Source of the DNA: Firmicutes bacterium UBA2595
Lineage (GTDB): Bacteria; Bacillota; Thermincolia; Thermincolales; UBA2595
Assembly: GCA_002339745.1 (NCBI GenBank)
Contig: DDKP01000153.1
Location: forward strand, 1-15,261
Length of the DNA stretch: 15,261 bases
Direction: 5' to 3'
Below are positions 6,051 to 13,742 of this stretch, one piece after another; the stretch's first letter is position 1, and each line of letters starts with the position of its first letter. The position numbers and the translations under genes are program-made. The notes beneath the pieces are model-generated. The model was not told the DNA's origin and ran no database searches. It saw only the letters and a program-made list of their open reading frames with translations.

Positions 6051-6848
6051 ATGCTGAAAGTGGTTGTGCTTGGAGCCGATGGCAGGATGGGGCGGGAGGT
6101 TGTCAAGGCCGTCCTTAGAGAAGAGGACTTATCACTGGTAGGAGCTATCGATACCAGGAATCACGGAGAGGATATTGGAACCCTGGTTACCGGCACTCCC
6201 TGTAGGGTTACGGTGGCGGGAAACCTTGGGCGCGTCCTGGAAGAGACCTGTGCGGATGTTGCTGTGGACTTCACAACACCGGACAGCGTGCGGCAGAACC
6301 TGTCTATTATCTTGAAACACAGGGTCAATGCTGTCGTGGGTACCACCGGCCTGTCCGAAAAAGACATTGCGGAAATTGACCGGCACGCAGCAGAGGCCAA
6401 TGTGGGTGTGGTGATAGCCCCTAATTTTGCCATCGGCGCGATCCTGATGATGAGATTTGCTGCCGAGGCTGCCAAGTATTTTCCGGATCTGGAGATCATA
6501 GAACTGCATCATGACCAAAAGCTGGATGCCCCTTCCGGAACAGCTCTTAAGACTGCTCAGCTTATTAAGGAGAAAAGGGATTCCAAAAAGCAGGGACATC
6601 CTAACGAACATGAAAACATTCCGGGAGTCCGAGGAGGACAACTTGACGGGATGCGGATCCACAGTATCCGTCTCCCGGGACTGGTAGCCCACCAGGAAGT
6701 AATTTTCGGGGGGCTTGGGCAGACTCTCAGGATCAGGCATGATTCCATCAATCGTGAGTCATTTATGCCGGGTGTCATTATGGCTGTCAGGAAAGTGGTG
6801 GACTTGAAAGGAGTGACTTTCGGACTGGAAAAACTTTTAACAGAATAA
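6051..6848 (+). CDS. dapB: 4-hydroxy-tetrahydrodipicolinate reductase
   Basis: Reduces 4-hydroxy-tetrahydrodipicolinate to tetrahydrodipicolinate with NAD(P)H, the step that commits the branch to diaminopimelate and lysine. 265 residues, the usual length. The N-terminal Rossmann domain begins VLG8-A-D-G11-R-M-G14-R; GTTGL is at 97-101. The catalytic/substrate signature ELHHDQKLDAPSGTA (151-165) is intact, with the H153-H154 pair and K157. The start is ATG 6051, seven bases after AGGAGGT (6037-6043); an upstream in-frame extension lacks a ribosome site and would precede the conserved Rossmann start. It is first in a plus-strand run of six pathway genes and sits 84 bases before dpaA. It competes with DpaA/DpaB for the same intermediate. 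The Bacillus cluster lacks dapB at this place. Confidence 0.96.
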   Translation: MLKVVVLGADGRMGREVVKAVLREEDLSLVGAIDTRNHGEDIGTLVTGTPCRVTVAGNLGRVLEETCADVAVDFTTPDSVRQNLSIILKHRVNAVVGTTGLSEKDIAEIDRHAAEANVGVVIAPNFAIGAILMMRFAAEAAKYFPDLEIIELHHDQKLDAPSGTALKTAQLIKEKRDSKKQGHPNEHENIPGVRGGQLDGMRIHSIRLPGLVAHQEVIFGGLGQTLRIRHDSINRESFMPGVIMAVRKVVDLKGVTFGLEKLLTE

Positions 6849-6872
6849 GCTCCAAAACCTGTTTTGACAAGC

Positions 6873-6900
6873 ACCTCCTTTTATACGGCTTCATATACTG
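6873..6900 (+). promoter_or_regulatory. Candidate sigma-K-like promoter for dpaA
   Basis: AC (6873-6874), 17 bases, then CATATACTG (6892-6900) against a recalled sigma-K consensus of AC-N17-CATANNNTA; only the last base departs. The Bacillus dpaA-dpaB (spoVF) operon is known to be driven by mother-cell sigma-K from the matching position. A start site would fall near 6906-6908, about 25 bases before the dpaA ATG. The consensus is short, so position and gene context carry much of the weight. Confidence 0.5.
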
Positions 6901-6926
6901 TCAGTAGTTGTTCGTACAAAGGAGGT
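6873..6926 (+). promoter_or_regulatory. Anti-Shine-Dalgarno/Shine-Dalgarno pair controlling dpaA
   Basis: ACCTCCTTT (6873-6881) is the exact reverse complement of AAAGGAGGT (6918-6926), the dpaA ribosome site, with a 36-base loop. In an RNA that runs through from dapB the two can pair and block dpaA initiation. An RNA beginning at the candidate internal promoter (near 6907) would lack the left arm and leave the ribosome site free. Confidence 0.55.
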
Positions 6927-6932
6927 TGTGGC

Positions 6933-7850
6933 ATGGGTTCTAAGCTTGCGGGAGTGCCGGTAGCGGTACTGGGGGGCGATGACAGGGAACTTGTCCTGGT
7001 CCCGGAACTGGTGCGTAAAGGCGCTGACGTGCGGGTTGCCGGAATATCCAGACTTGCCGGGAACAGAGATGTCCAATACTATGACAGGGTAGAAGATGCA
7101 GTGAAAGATGCCCGTTTTGTCATTCTTCCCATGTCGGGGATCGATGAGAAGGGGGCAATAAGGGCGAAGTACTCGCAATATCCGCTGGTTTTAAATCAAG
7201 AGGTCATGCTGGCTTTCCCTGACGAAAGTGTATTGATAACGGGATTTGCCAGGCCCCTGCTGAAGGAACTGGCAGCGGGGAGAGGCGTCAAGGTAATAGA
7301 AATTGCGGACATGGACGAGATTGCCATCCTGAATTCCATTCCGTCAGCGGAAGGCGCCATCCAGATGGCCATGGAAGCAACAGATATAACCCTTCATGGC
7401 AGCAATGTTTTAGTACTGGGGTTCGGCAGGTGTGGAATAACCCTGGCGCGAATGTTGTCGGCTATCGGAGCAAGAACAGCTGTGGCGGCCAGGAAACCGG
7501 CAGACCTTGCGCGCATCAGGGAAATGGGGCTGGAACCGCTGACCTATCCCCAGCTTCAGGAACGTATCGGAATGGCGGATATTATTTTTAATACGGTTCC
7601 CGCCATGGTGCTGGACAGAGCTTTGCTGCAGAAGGCAAGCAAATCGGTATATATATGTGACATAGCTTCTGCACCGGGAGGCACTGACTTTACCGCCGCC
7701 GAAGAGTTAGGAATTAGGGCTGAACTGGCTCCAGGCCTGCCAGGTATAGTTGCGCCGAAAACGGCAGGACAGATTCTTGCCCAGGTTATTCCAAATATTA
7801 TTCTTCAGGAACTCGCCAACCCTTCTTCGTTTTTAAATTGTCGAAGGTGA
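6933..7850 (+). CDS. dpaA: Dipicolinate synthase subunit A
   Basis: With DpaB it oxidises the DapA product (4-hydroxy-tetrahydrodipicolinate) to dipicolinic acid in the mother cell; the product is then moved into the spore core as the calcium chelate. 305 residues, close to the Bacillus SpoVFA length. An N-terminal domain (about 8-140) is followed by a dinucleotide-binding fold opening VLG163-F-G165-R-C-G168 (GxGxxG), as in D-2-hydroxyacid dehydrogenase-like proteins. The C-terminal segment APGLPGIVAPKTAGQI is typical of the family. The start is ATG 6933, six bases after AAAGGAGGT (6918-6926); the frame stays open upstream but without a ribosome site. It lies 13 bases before dpaB. Regulation: a sigma-K-like promoter and a sequestering anti-ribosome-site sequence lie just upstream. 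Confidence 0.95.
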   Translation: MGSKLAGVPVAVLGGDDRELVLVPELVRKGADVRVAGISRLAGNRDVQYYDRVEDAVKDARFVILPMSGIDEKGAIRAKYSQYPLVLNQEVMLAFPDESVLITGFARPLLKELAAGRGVKVIEIADMDEIAILNSIPSAEGAIQMAMEATDITLHGSNVLVLGFGRCGITLARMLSAIGARTAVAARKPADLARIREMGLEPLTYPQLQERIGMADIIFNTVPAMVLDRALLQKASKSVYICDIASAPGGTDFTAAEELGIRAELAPGLPGIVAPKTAGQILAQVIPNIILQELANPSSFLNCRR

Positions 7851-7863
7851 TGGGGGTGCTTGG

Positions 7864-8448
7864 ATGCAACTGAAAGGCATTAAAATAGGTTTGGCTGTTA
7901 CAGGCTCTCACTGCACCATCAGGGAGGTTTTAAACCAAGTCGTCCGCCTGGTTGAACATGGGGCGGACGTGTATCCGATTATTTCGCCTACAGTTGATTG
8001 TGATGATACAAGATTCGGAAAAGCCAGTGAATGGAAAGAAATCCTCAAAAAAACCACAAACCATGATATCATCAGGACCATTATCGAAGCGGAACCCATC
8101 GGGCCTAACAAGCTGTTTGACGTCATGGTGGTGGCTCCGTGTACTGGCAACACCCTGGCAAAGCTATGCAGCGGTATTACCGACGGTCCTGTGTTGATGG
8201 CCGTGAAAGCCCATTTGAGAAATCAGCGGCCTGTGGTGCTGGCCATTTCCACAAATGACGGACTGGGGATTAATGCCAAAAACATAGGGATGTTATTGAA
8301 TATGAAAAATATTTACATGGTTCCCTTCGGGCAGGATAATCCTACGGTCAAAGCGAATTCTCTGGTGGCCAGAATGTCACTGATACCAGAGACTATAATG
8401 AATGCTCTGGAAGGTAAACAGTTTCAGCCGGTACTTATCCAGTACTAG
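7864..8448 (+). CDS. dpaB: Dipicolinate synthase subunit B, flavoprotein-like
   Basis: Second subunit of dipicolinate synthase, 194 residues, a flavin-dependent-decarboxylase-like fold (flavoprotein family related to UbiX/Dfp/EpiD). Visible features: the N-terminal strand and phosphate-binding loop GLAVTGSHCT (9-18), then VVAPCTGNTLAKLCSGITD (89-107), the family core loop, and NDGLGINAKNIG (131-142). The start is ATG 7864, five bases after GGGGGTG (7852-7858). It is 13 bases after dpaA and in the same direction, so the two subunits should be made from one RNA. The 73-base gap to asd holds a small TAAGG/CCTTA hairpin (8476-8490) but no terminator. B. subtilis SpoVFB is the direct counterpart, with the same neighbours. 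Confidence 0.95.
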   Translation: MQLKGIKIGLAVTGSHCTIREVLNQVVRLVEHGADVYPIISPTVDCDDTRFGKASEWKEILKKTTNHDIIRTIIEAEPIGPNKLFDVMVVAPCTGNTLAKLCSGITDGPVLMAVKAHLRNQRPVVLAISTNDGLGINAKNIGMLLNMKNIYMVPFGQDNPTVKANSLVARMSLIPETIMNALEGKQFQPVLIQY

Positions 8449-8521
8449 GTGGAGATGAAATTGCGTCCGGTGGTGTAAGGGCAAGCCTTAAGATATAGAT
8501 CAAACTTATGGGGGGATAGAT

Positions 8522-9538
8522 GTGAAAAGATATAATGTCGCAGTCGTAGGCGCCACCGGCGCGGTTGGACAAGAACTGCTAAAAATTTTACTGGAGAGAG
8601 ATTTTCCGGTTGCCGATCTGAAACTGCTGGCAACTGAACGGTCTGCCGGCAAAAAAATAGAATATAAAGGAAGGGATTATACGGTCGAACTCACAACCCC
8701 TGAGGCCTTTGACGGGGTAGATATTGCCCTGTTCGCCGGTGGTTCGGCCAGCAAGGATTTTGCCAGGGAGGCCGCTAAACGAGGCGCTGTGGTAGTGGAT
8801 AACAGCAGCGCCTTCCGGATGGACCCTGAAGTACCCCTGGTAGTGCCTGAAGTAAACCCCGAGGACGTTAAACTTCATAAAGGAATTATTGCCAACCCCA
8901 ACTGCTCTACAATTATCATGGTGGTGGCCTTAAAACCCATCCATGATGCAGCCAGAGTCAAGAGGGTAGTGGTTTCCACCTACCAAGCTGTTTCGGGAGC
9001 GGGTAAGGAAGCCATAGACGAGTTGGCCAAACAGGTAAAACTGCTGTCAGAAGGTAATCAGGTGGTCCCCGAGGTTTTCCCTTATCAAATTGCATACAAC
9101 CTTATTCCTCACATAGATGTCTTTTCCGACCTGGATTACACCAAGGAAGAATGGAAAATGGTCAACGAAACGAAAAAGATCATGCATGACGACAGCCTGC
9201 AGGTAACCGCTACAACGGTCAGAGTACCTGTATTCAGGAGCCATTCCGAATCAGTCAACATCGAAACTGAACGCAAGCTGTCGGCGGCCGAGGCCAGGGA
9301 GATTCTGGCAAGGGCTCCAGGTGTTGTGGTCCAGGATAACCCCCAAATGAAAGAATACCCGATGCCATTATATACATCAGACAAGGATGAGGTCTTCGTC
9401 GGTAGGATCAGAGAAGACAACTCTATCCCAAACGGCCTGAATTTATGGGTTGTTGCTGACCAGCTCCGCAAAGGCGCTGCCACAAATGCGGTACAAATTG
9501 CCGAACTGGTAGTGAAGTATGATGTAATCGGGAGATGA
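8522..9538 (+). CDS. asd: Aspartate-semialdehyde dehydrogenase
   Basis: NADP-dependent reduction of aspartyl-4-phosphate to aspartate-semialdehyde, the second step of the aspartate pathway. 338 residues, normal length. The NADP-binding loop is VVG10-A-T-G13-A-V-G16. The catalytic cysteine is C128 in NPNCST, followed by the YQAVSGAGKEA segment (154-164, with active-site Q155). The active-site histidine H241 lies in RSHSES. The gene begins at GTG 8522, six bases after a GGGGGG tract (8510-8515). Its stop is four bases before dapG, and the dapG ribosome site lies inside the asd end, so translation is probably linked. The product feeds DapA and also homoserine/threonine synthesis, which may explain an amino-acid exporter nearby. 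Confidence 0.97.
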   Translation: MKRYNVAVVGATGAVGQELLKILLERDFPVADLKLLATERSAGKKIEYKGRDYTVELTTPEAFDGVDIALFAGGSASKDFAREAAKRGAVVVDNSSAFRMDPEVPLVVPEVNPEDVKLHKGIIANPNCSTIIMVVALKPIHDAARVKRVVVSTYQAVSGAGKEAIDELAKQVKLLSEGNQVVPEVFPYQIAYNLIPHIDVFSDLDYTKEEWKMVNETKKIMHDDSLQVTATTVRVPVFRSHSESVNIETERKLSAAEAREILARAPGVVVQDNPQMKEYPMPLYTSDKDEVFVGRIREDNSIPNGLNLWVVADQLRKGAATNAVQIAELVVKYDVIGR

Positions 9539-9542
9539 CTTA

Positions 9543-10763
9543 ATGAAATACCTTGTTCAGAAATTTGGCGGGACTTCATTGACCAGCTCTCAGTTAAGAG
9601 ACCAGGTGGCCGGGAAGATAATTGCGGCCAAAGAGGAGGGTTATGCTCCGGTAGTTGTGGTATCTGCTATGGGTAGAGAAGGCGACCCATACGCTACTGA
9701 CACTCTGCTGAAGTTTATTGAGGGAGTTAATCCTGAAATATCCCCCAAGGAACTGGATAACCTGATGGCGTGTGGTGAAATAATATCCGGGGTAACCATG
9801 GTAGCCATCCTGGAAAAACGCGGTTATAAAGCGGTTTTTCTAACCGGGGGGCAGGCAGGAATAGTCACAGATGACTGCCATACAGATGCCCATATCATTG
9901 AGGTCAACCCCAAGCTCATCCATAGGTATGCCGAAGAGGGAATTATTGTTGTAGTGGCAGGGTTTCAGGGGCAGACCAGGGACGGATTGGTAACGACTCT
10001 GGGGCGCGGGGGCAGCGATACCACTGCAGCTGCCCTGGGGGTGGCCTTAAATGCGGAAGCCATTGACATTTATACTGATGTCGAGGGTATCATGACGGCT
10101 GACCCGCGGATTGTGAAGAATGCCAGGACCCTGGACACCATAACATATAACGAAATATGCCAGCTGGCTCATGACGGGGCCAAGGTTATTCATCCCCGGG
10201 CTGTAGAGATAGCAATGCAAAAAAATATCCCCATCAGGGTAAAATGCACTTTTTCGGATGCCCCCGGCACTCTGGTCGCTTCATGGACTGATAACGGGAC
10301 CGTTGAGATAAAGAGGGATAAGGTAATTACCGGGATCACCCATATTCCCAACGTTACGCAGTTGGAGATCTGTACGGCTGATTTTTCGGATTCCGAGCAC
10401 CCTCAGTTGAAAATATTCAAAGCGATGGCTTCAGCCGGGATAAGCGTGGATTTCATCAATGTCCACCCCGATGTGGTGATTTTCACCATCAAGGATAATG
10501 TCGCCCAGAAAGCGGTTAAAATACTGGAGGATATGGGGTTTTCGCCGGTTGTTACACCCAACTGTGCGAAGGTATCGGCGGTGGGCGCCGGTATGGCGGG
10601 TGTCCCTGGCGTAATGGCCAGCATAATGGAGGCTCTGGCGGCGGAAAACATTAGAATCCTCCAGACTGCTGACTCACATTCAACAATCTGGTGCCTGGTC
10701 AGGCAGGAAGAAATGGAAAAGGCCATCAGGTCGCTGCACAATTATTTTCATCTGGGTGATTAG
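9543..10763 (+). CDS. dapG: Aspartate kinase, DapG type (regulatory ACT domains)
   Basis: Phosphorylates aspartate, the first step toward diaminopimelate, lysine, threonine and dipicolinate. 406 residues. The kinase domain (1-250) shows KFGGTS (7-12), GRGGSDTTA (154-162), YTDVEGI (177-183) and ADPR (186-189). Two ACT domains follow (about 262-330 and 335-402), the usual site of end-product control; the second begins in the AGMAGVPGVMASI region. Bacillus DapG, in the same place between asd and dapA, is inhibited by meso-diaminopimelate rather than lysine, which would suit a spore and cell-wall pathway; inhibition is inferred, not visible. The ATG start is preceded by GGGAG (9530-9534) at eight bases and lies four bases after asd. 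An 87-base gap separates it from dapA. Confidence 0.95.
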   Translation: MKYLVQKFGGTSLTSSQLRDQVAGKIIAAKEEGYAPVVVVSAMGREGDPYATDTLLKFIEGVNPEISPKELDNLMACGEIISGVTMVAILEKRGYKAVFLTGGQAGIVTDDCHTDAHIIEVNPKLIHRYAEEGIIVVVAGFQGQTRDGLVTTLGRGGSDTTAAALGVALNAEAIDIYTDVEGIMTADPRIVKNARTLDTITYNEICQLAHDGAKVIHPRAVEIAMQKNIPIRVKCTFSDAPGTLVASWTDNGTVEIKRDKVITGITHIPNVTQLEICTADFSDSEHPQLKIFKAMASAGISVDFINVHPDVVIFTIKDNVAQKAVKILEDMGFSPVVTPNCAKVSAVGAGMAGVPGVMASIMEALAAENIRILQTADSHSTIWCLVRQEEMEKAIRSLHNYFHLGD

Positions 10764-10850
10764 TTTTAAACAAAAATTTATGGAATGCTTCAAAACGAGC
10801 CCACACGAAGGAAAAACGGTAGTATTCCTGAAATGGAAGGTGGAAAAGTG

Positions 10851-11732
10851 GTGACAGATTTCGGTCGAGTGCTTACTGCCATGGTTACCCCGTTTAATCC
10901 TGTCTTGGAGATCGATTACGGGAAAGCCAGACAGTTGGCCAGGTATTTAGTTGAAAATGGTTCCGACGGCATAGTTGTTGCCGGCACTACCGGTGAATCG
11001 CCTACACTGACAAAAGAAGAGAAGATTAAACTGTTTGAGAGTGTAACGGATGAAGTTGGCGACAGGGCTGCAGTTATTGCCGGTACCGGTTCCAACATAA
11101 CCGCCGACTCGGTATGGTTGACCCGGGAGGCAGAAAAAGTGGGAGTTCACGGCGTAATGCTGGTTACTCCTTACTACAATAAACCGCCTCAGGATGGACT
11201 GTATAACCATTTCCGGACGATAGCCGAGGCAACTGATCTCCCGATCATGCTGTATAATGTTCCGGGTAGAACCTCCCAAAACATGTTGCCCGATACGGTA
11301 TCCCGGTTAGCCGAGGTTGAAAACATTGTGGCCCTGAAGGAAGCCTCCGGAAACCTGGACCAGACTACTGAAATCAGACGGAAGACTCCGCCGGATTTTA
11401 AGATATATTCCGGCGAGGATTCACTGACTCTCCCTATGCTGACAGTCGGGTGTTATGGGGTGGTCAGTGTAGTGGCCCATGTTGTCGGAGTGGAACTACA
11501 GAACATGGTCAGGGCTTTTCTGGCTGGAGATACTGCTACAGCTACAAAGATACACCTTGACCTGTTCCCGGTATTCAAGACCCTGTTCATCAGCACCAAC
11601 CCTATTCCGGTCAAAGCGGCCATGAATCTAATGGGACATGACGTTGGAGGGTTACGACCGCCCCTCCTCCCGGCTGGTGAAAAGGAATTGCTGGCTATCC
11701 GAACTGTCCTGGAAAGTCTTAATAAAATATAA
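10851..11732 (+). CDS. dapA: 4-hydroxy-tetrahydrodipicolinate synthase
   Basis: Condenses pyruvate with aspartate-semialdehyde to give 4-hydroxy-tetrahydrodipicolinate, the branch-point compound for DapB (lysine) and DpaAB (dipicolinate). 293 residues with a TIM-barrel aldolase pattern: GTTGESPTL (45-53, with T46-T47 of the catalytic relay), YYNKPPQDG (108-116), Y135-N-V-P-G-R140 and the Schiff-base lysine K163 in ALKEASGN. The start is GTG 10851, seven bases after AAGGTGG (10837-10843), giving the usual TDFGRVLTAMVTPF beginning; GTG 10848 is equally close, while longer in-frame starts (10833, 10785) lack ribosome sites and add non-family residues. It is the last gene of the pathway run and is followed by a terminator. 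Confidence 0.96.
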   Translation: MTDFGRVLTAMVTPFNPVLEIDYGKARQLARYLVENGSDGIVVAGTTGESPTLTKEEKIKLFESVTDEVGDRAAVIAGTGSNITADSVWLTREAEKVGVHGVMLVTPYYNKPPQDGLYNHFRTIAEATDLPIMLYNVPGRTSQNMLPDTVSRLAEVENIVALKEASGNLDQTTEIRRKTPPDFKIYSGEDSLTLPMLTVGCYGVVSVVAHVVGVELQNMVRAFLAGDTATATKIHLDLFPVFKTLFISTNPIPVKAAMNLMGHDVGGLRPPLLPAGEKELLAIRTVLESLNKI

Positions 11733-11744
11733 CATATTTATAAA

Positions 11745-11775
11745 AAAGAGGAAACCTTTTTAAGGGTTCCTCTTT
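11745..11775 (+). terminator. Terminator after dapA
   Basis: AAAGAGGAA (11745-11753) pairs with TTCCTCTTT (11767-11775). CC (11755-11756) with GG (11765-11766) extends the stem past a bulged A, around an 8-base loop. The stem ends in TTT. It lies 12 bases after the dapA stop and ends the dapB-dapA block. Confidence 0.75.
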
Positions 11776-11850
11776 CGAATTGCAATTTTCTAACTTGTAT
11801 GTTTGCAGGAAACAATGTCAATACTATCCAATGTGAAAAATTTTTAAACG

Positions 11851-11862
11851 GTAAGCGCTTAC
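11851..11862. promoter_or_regulatory. 12-bp palindrome resembling a cre/LacI-family operator
   Basis: GTAAGCGCTTAC is a perfect palindrome with the central AAGCGCTT seen in catabolite-response elements and other LacI-family operators. It ends two bases before the -35 of the RNase J promoter, a place where a bound regulator could activate or block. Whether CcpA or another LacI-type protein uses it cannot be told. Confidence 0.45.
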
Positions 11863-11864
11863 TA

Positions 11865-11893
11865 TTGTGAATAAAGGGGAAATGCAGTATAAT
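11865..11893 (+). promoter_or_regulatory. Housekeeping promoter for ribonuclease J
   Basis: TTGTGA (11865-11870, four of six to TTGACA), a 17-base spacer and a perfect TATAAT (11888-11893). It is the best sigma-A-type match in the window and directly follows the dapA terminator. Transcription would start near 11900, leaving a leader of about 144 bases. Confidence 0.75.
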
Positions 11894-11899
11894 AATAAA

Positions 11900-12043
11900 A
11901 GGTGTTTATGGGCGGATGTTTTTAGGTTAATCTGGGAATCAGATCGGACAAAACCGAATATTTTCCTCTGCTTCTCCTGGTTTTCTCAAAAACGACTGGT
12001 CGCGGCTTTCTGCGTATTTTTTTTGTAATCAGGAGGTGTAGAA
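11900..12043 (+). promoter_or_regulatory. Long structured 5' leader of the RNase J mRNA
   Basis: No ORF of note. Small dyads are visible: ATCTG/CAGAT (11930-11934 with 11940-11944), AAAACC/GGTTTT (11950-11955 with 11979-11984) and CGCGG/CTGCG (12001-12005 with 12010-12014, one G-U pair), the last followed by eight T (12017-12024), so it could act as a weak terminator or attenuator. CTGCGTATTTTTTT here is identical to the 3' arm of the terminator after the gene. The leader matches no riboswitch I know. Confidence 0.45.
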
Positions 12044-13708
12044 ATGGCGAGAGATACTAAGTTATCTATTATTCCCCTGGGCGGACTGGGGGAAATCGGA
12101 AAAAACATGATGGTTTTGAAGTACGGGGAAAATATTATGGTTATTGACTCGGGCTTGATGTTTCCGGAAGAAGAGATGCTGGGAATAGACATAGTTATTC
12201 CTGATATCACTTACCTGCTGGAAAATAAAGAAATTGTCAGGGGTATAGTTCTAACCCACGGTCATGAAGACCACATTGGGGCATTACCTTATGTGCTCAG
12301 GCAAATTAACGTGCCGGTTTATGGAACTAAACTGACTCTTGGTTTGCTGCAGGGCAAACTCAAGGAAAACAACGCTGTGGGGGGAGTAACATTACACACC
12401 GTAAAACCGCGCGATGTGGTGGATATCGGCCCGTTCAAGGTTGAATTTATCCGGGTTACCCACAGCATACCTGATGCGGTTGCGGTCGCTGTGCACACTC
12501 CCATTGGCGCTGTTGTGCACACTGGGGATTTCAAATTTGACCAGACACCCGTGGACGGACAGGTTACCGATTTTCAGAAGTTTGCCGAGTTAGGACAGAA
12601 AGGAACTCTGGTTTTGCTGTCGGACAGTACCAATGTTGAACGGCCGGGGGTTACGCTGTCTGAAAAAGTGGTGGGCCACACTTTTGACGATGCTTTCAGG
12701 GCAGCCAAAGGCCGGATAATTATTGCCACCTTTGCTTCAAACGTGCACAGGCTTCAGCAGGCTATTGCCAATGCATACAAGTACAACAGGAAGGTGGCTA
12801 TTGCCGGCAGGAGCATGGTCAATGTAGTTGGAATCGCGGCAGAACTGGGATACATCGATTTCCCGAAGGAAATATTTGTCGAACTTGATGAAATCAACCG
12901 TTTGCCGGCTGACCAAATAGCCATCCTGACAACAGGCAGTCAGGGAGAGCCGATGTCGGCTTTAACAAGAATGGCTATGAACGACCACCGGCAACTGGAA
13001 ATACTTCCCGGTGACACTGTAATAATTTCTGCTACTCCCATCCCGGGGAACGAAAAATTGGTAGCCCGTACCATAGATCACCTTTTTAAACAGGGCGCAG
13101 ATGTCATTTATGAAGCCTTTTCAGGTATCCACGTGTCTGGTCACCCCAGCCAGGAAGAGCTGAAAATGATGTTGAACCTTGTCAAACCCAAATACTTTGT
13201 TCCGGTTCATGGAGAGTACAGGCACCTCATAAAACATGCCAACCTGGCAGTGGAAATCGGTGTTCCGCGCAACTCTGTTTTTGTCCTGGAAAACGGCCAG
13301 GTGTTGGAGTGTAGAAAAAATTCTGCCCGTCTTAATGGGCGGGTTACTTCAGGGCGGGTATTGGTTGACGGCTTAGGTGTCGGCGATGTAGGGAACATCG
13401 TTTTACGGGACCGTAAACAGCTTTCTCAGGACGGTATACTGATAATTGTAATTACCATTAATAAAGAAAGCGGAATGGTGATATCAGGTCCCGATATAGT
13501 TTCCAGGGGTTTTGTCTATGTACGCGAATCCGAAGAACTGATGGAGGAAGCGAAGGAAAAAGTCAAGGTTGCTCTTAACAAATGCGAAGAAAAGGGACTG
13601 ACCGAATGGGCAACCATAAAATCCAATGTGCGGGAAGCCGTGAGCAAGTATCTATACGAGAAAACCAGAAGAAGACCGATGATATTGCCTATCATCATGG
13701 AAGTTTAA
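12044..13708 (+). CDS. rnj: Ribonuclease J
   Basis: Metallo-beta-lactamase/beta-CASP ribonuclease with endonuclease and 5'-to-3' exonuclease activity, central to mRNA turnover and rRNA maturation in Firmicutes. 554 residues, the family length. The zinc site is complete: H72-G-H74-E-D76-H77, H140 (RVTHSIPD) and D162 (HTGDFKFD). The beta-CASP region follows (about 200-375; LLSDSTN, ATFASNVHRLQQ, GSQGEP), then the late metal/phosphate-binding VSGH and VPVHGEYRHL (about 380-400), and a C-terminal dimer domain ending RRPMILPIIMEV. By position it matches Bacillus rnjB (after dapA, before tepA), yet the intact HGHEDH motif is J1-like, whereas as I recall Bacillus J2 departs from it; it may be the only RNase J. 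The start is ATG 12044, five bases after AGGAGGTG (12031-12038). It is flanked by its own promoter and terminator. Confidence 0.96.
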   Translation: MARDTKLSIIPLGGLGEIGKNMMVLKYGENIMVIDSGLMFPEEEMLGIDIVIPDITYLLENKEIVRGIVLTHGHEDHIGALPYVLRQINVPVYGTKLTLGLLQGKLKENNAVGGVTLHTVKPRDVVDIGPFKVEFIRVTHSIPDAVAVAVHTPIGAVVHTGDFKFDQTPVDGQVTDFQKFAELGQKGTLVLLSDSTNVERPGVTLSEKVVGHTFDDAFRAAKGRIIIATFASNVHRLQQAIANAYKYNRKVAIAGRSMVNVVGIAAELGYIDFPKEIFVELDEINRLPADQIAILTTGSQGEPMSALTRMAMNDHRQLEILPGDTVIISATPIPGNEKLVARTIDHLFKQGADVIYEAFSGIHVSGHPSQEELKMMLNLVKPKYFVPVHGEYRHLIKHANLAVEIGVPRNSVFVLENGQVLECRKNSARLNGRVTSGRVLVDGLGVGDVGNIVLRDRKQLSQDGILIIVITINKESGMVISGPDIVSRGFVYVRESEELMEEAKEKVKVALNKCEEKGLTEWATIKSNVREAVSKYLYEKTRRRPMILPIIMEV

Positions 13709-13742
13709 AAAATACGCAGCAGAAAAAGCTGCGTATTTTTTT
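13707..13742. terminator. Strong terminator after RNase J
   Basis: AAAAAATACGCAGC (13707-13720) pairs with GCTGCGTATTTTTT (13728-13741) around AGAAAAA, giving a perfect 14-bp stem with a seven-T run in its 3' flank. It starts within the stop codon of the gene. The A/T symmetry makes it usable in both directions. Confidence 0.93.

Noticed and set aside
10785..10850. N-terminal extension of dapA from the first in-frame ATG
   Set aside because: The added residues are polar and unlike the family, no ribosome site precedes them, and the good site AAGGTGG lies just before GTG 10848/10851.
12001..12024. Full rho-independent terminator in the RNase J leader
   Set aside because: The stem is only five pairs with one G-U; the T8 run is strong but the hairpin is too weak to call a terminator, so it is kept only as a possible attenuator within the leader.
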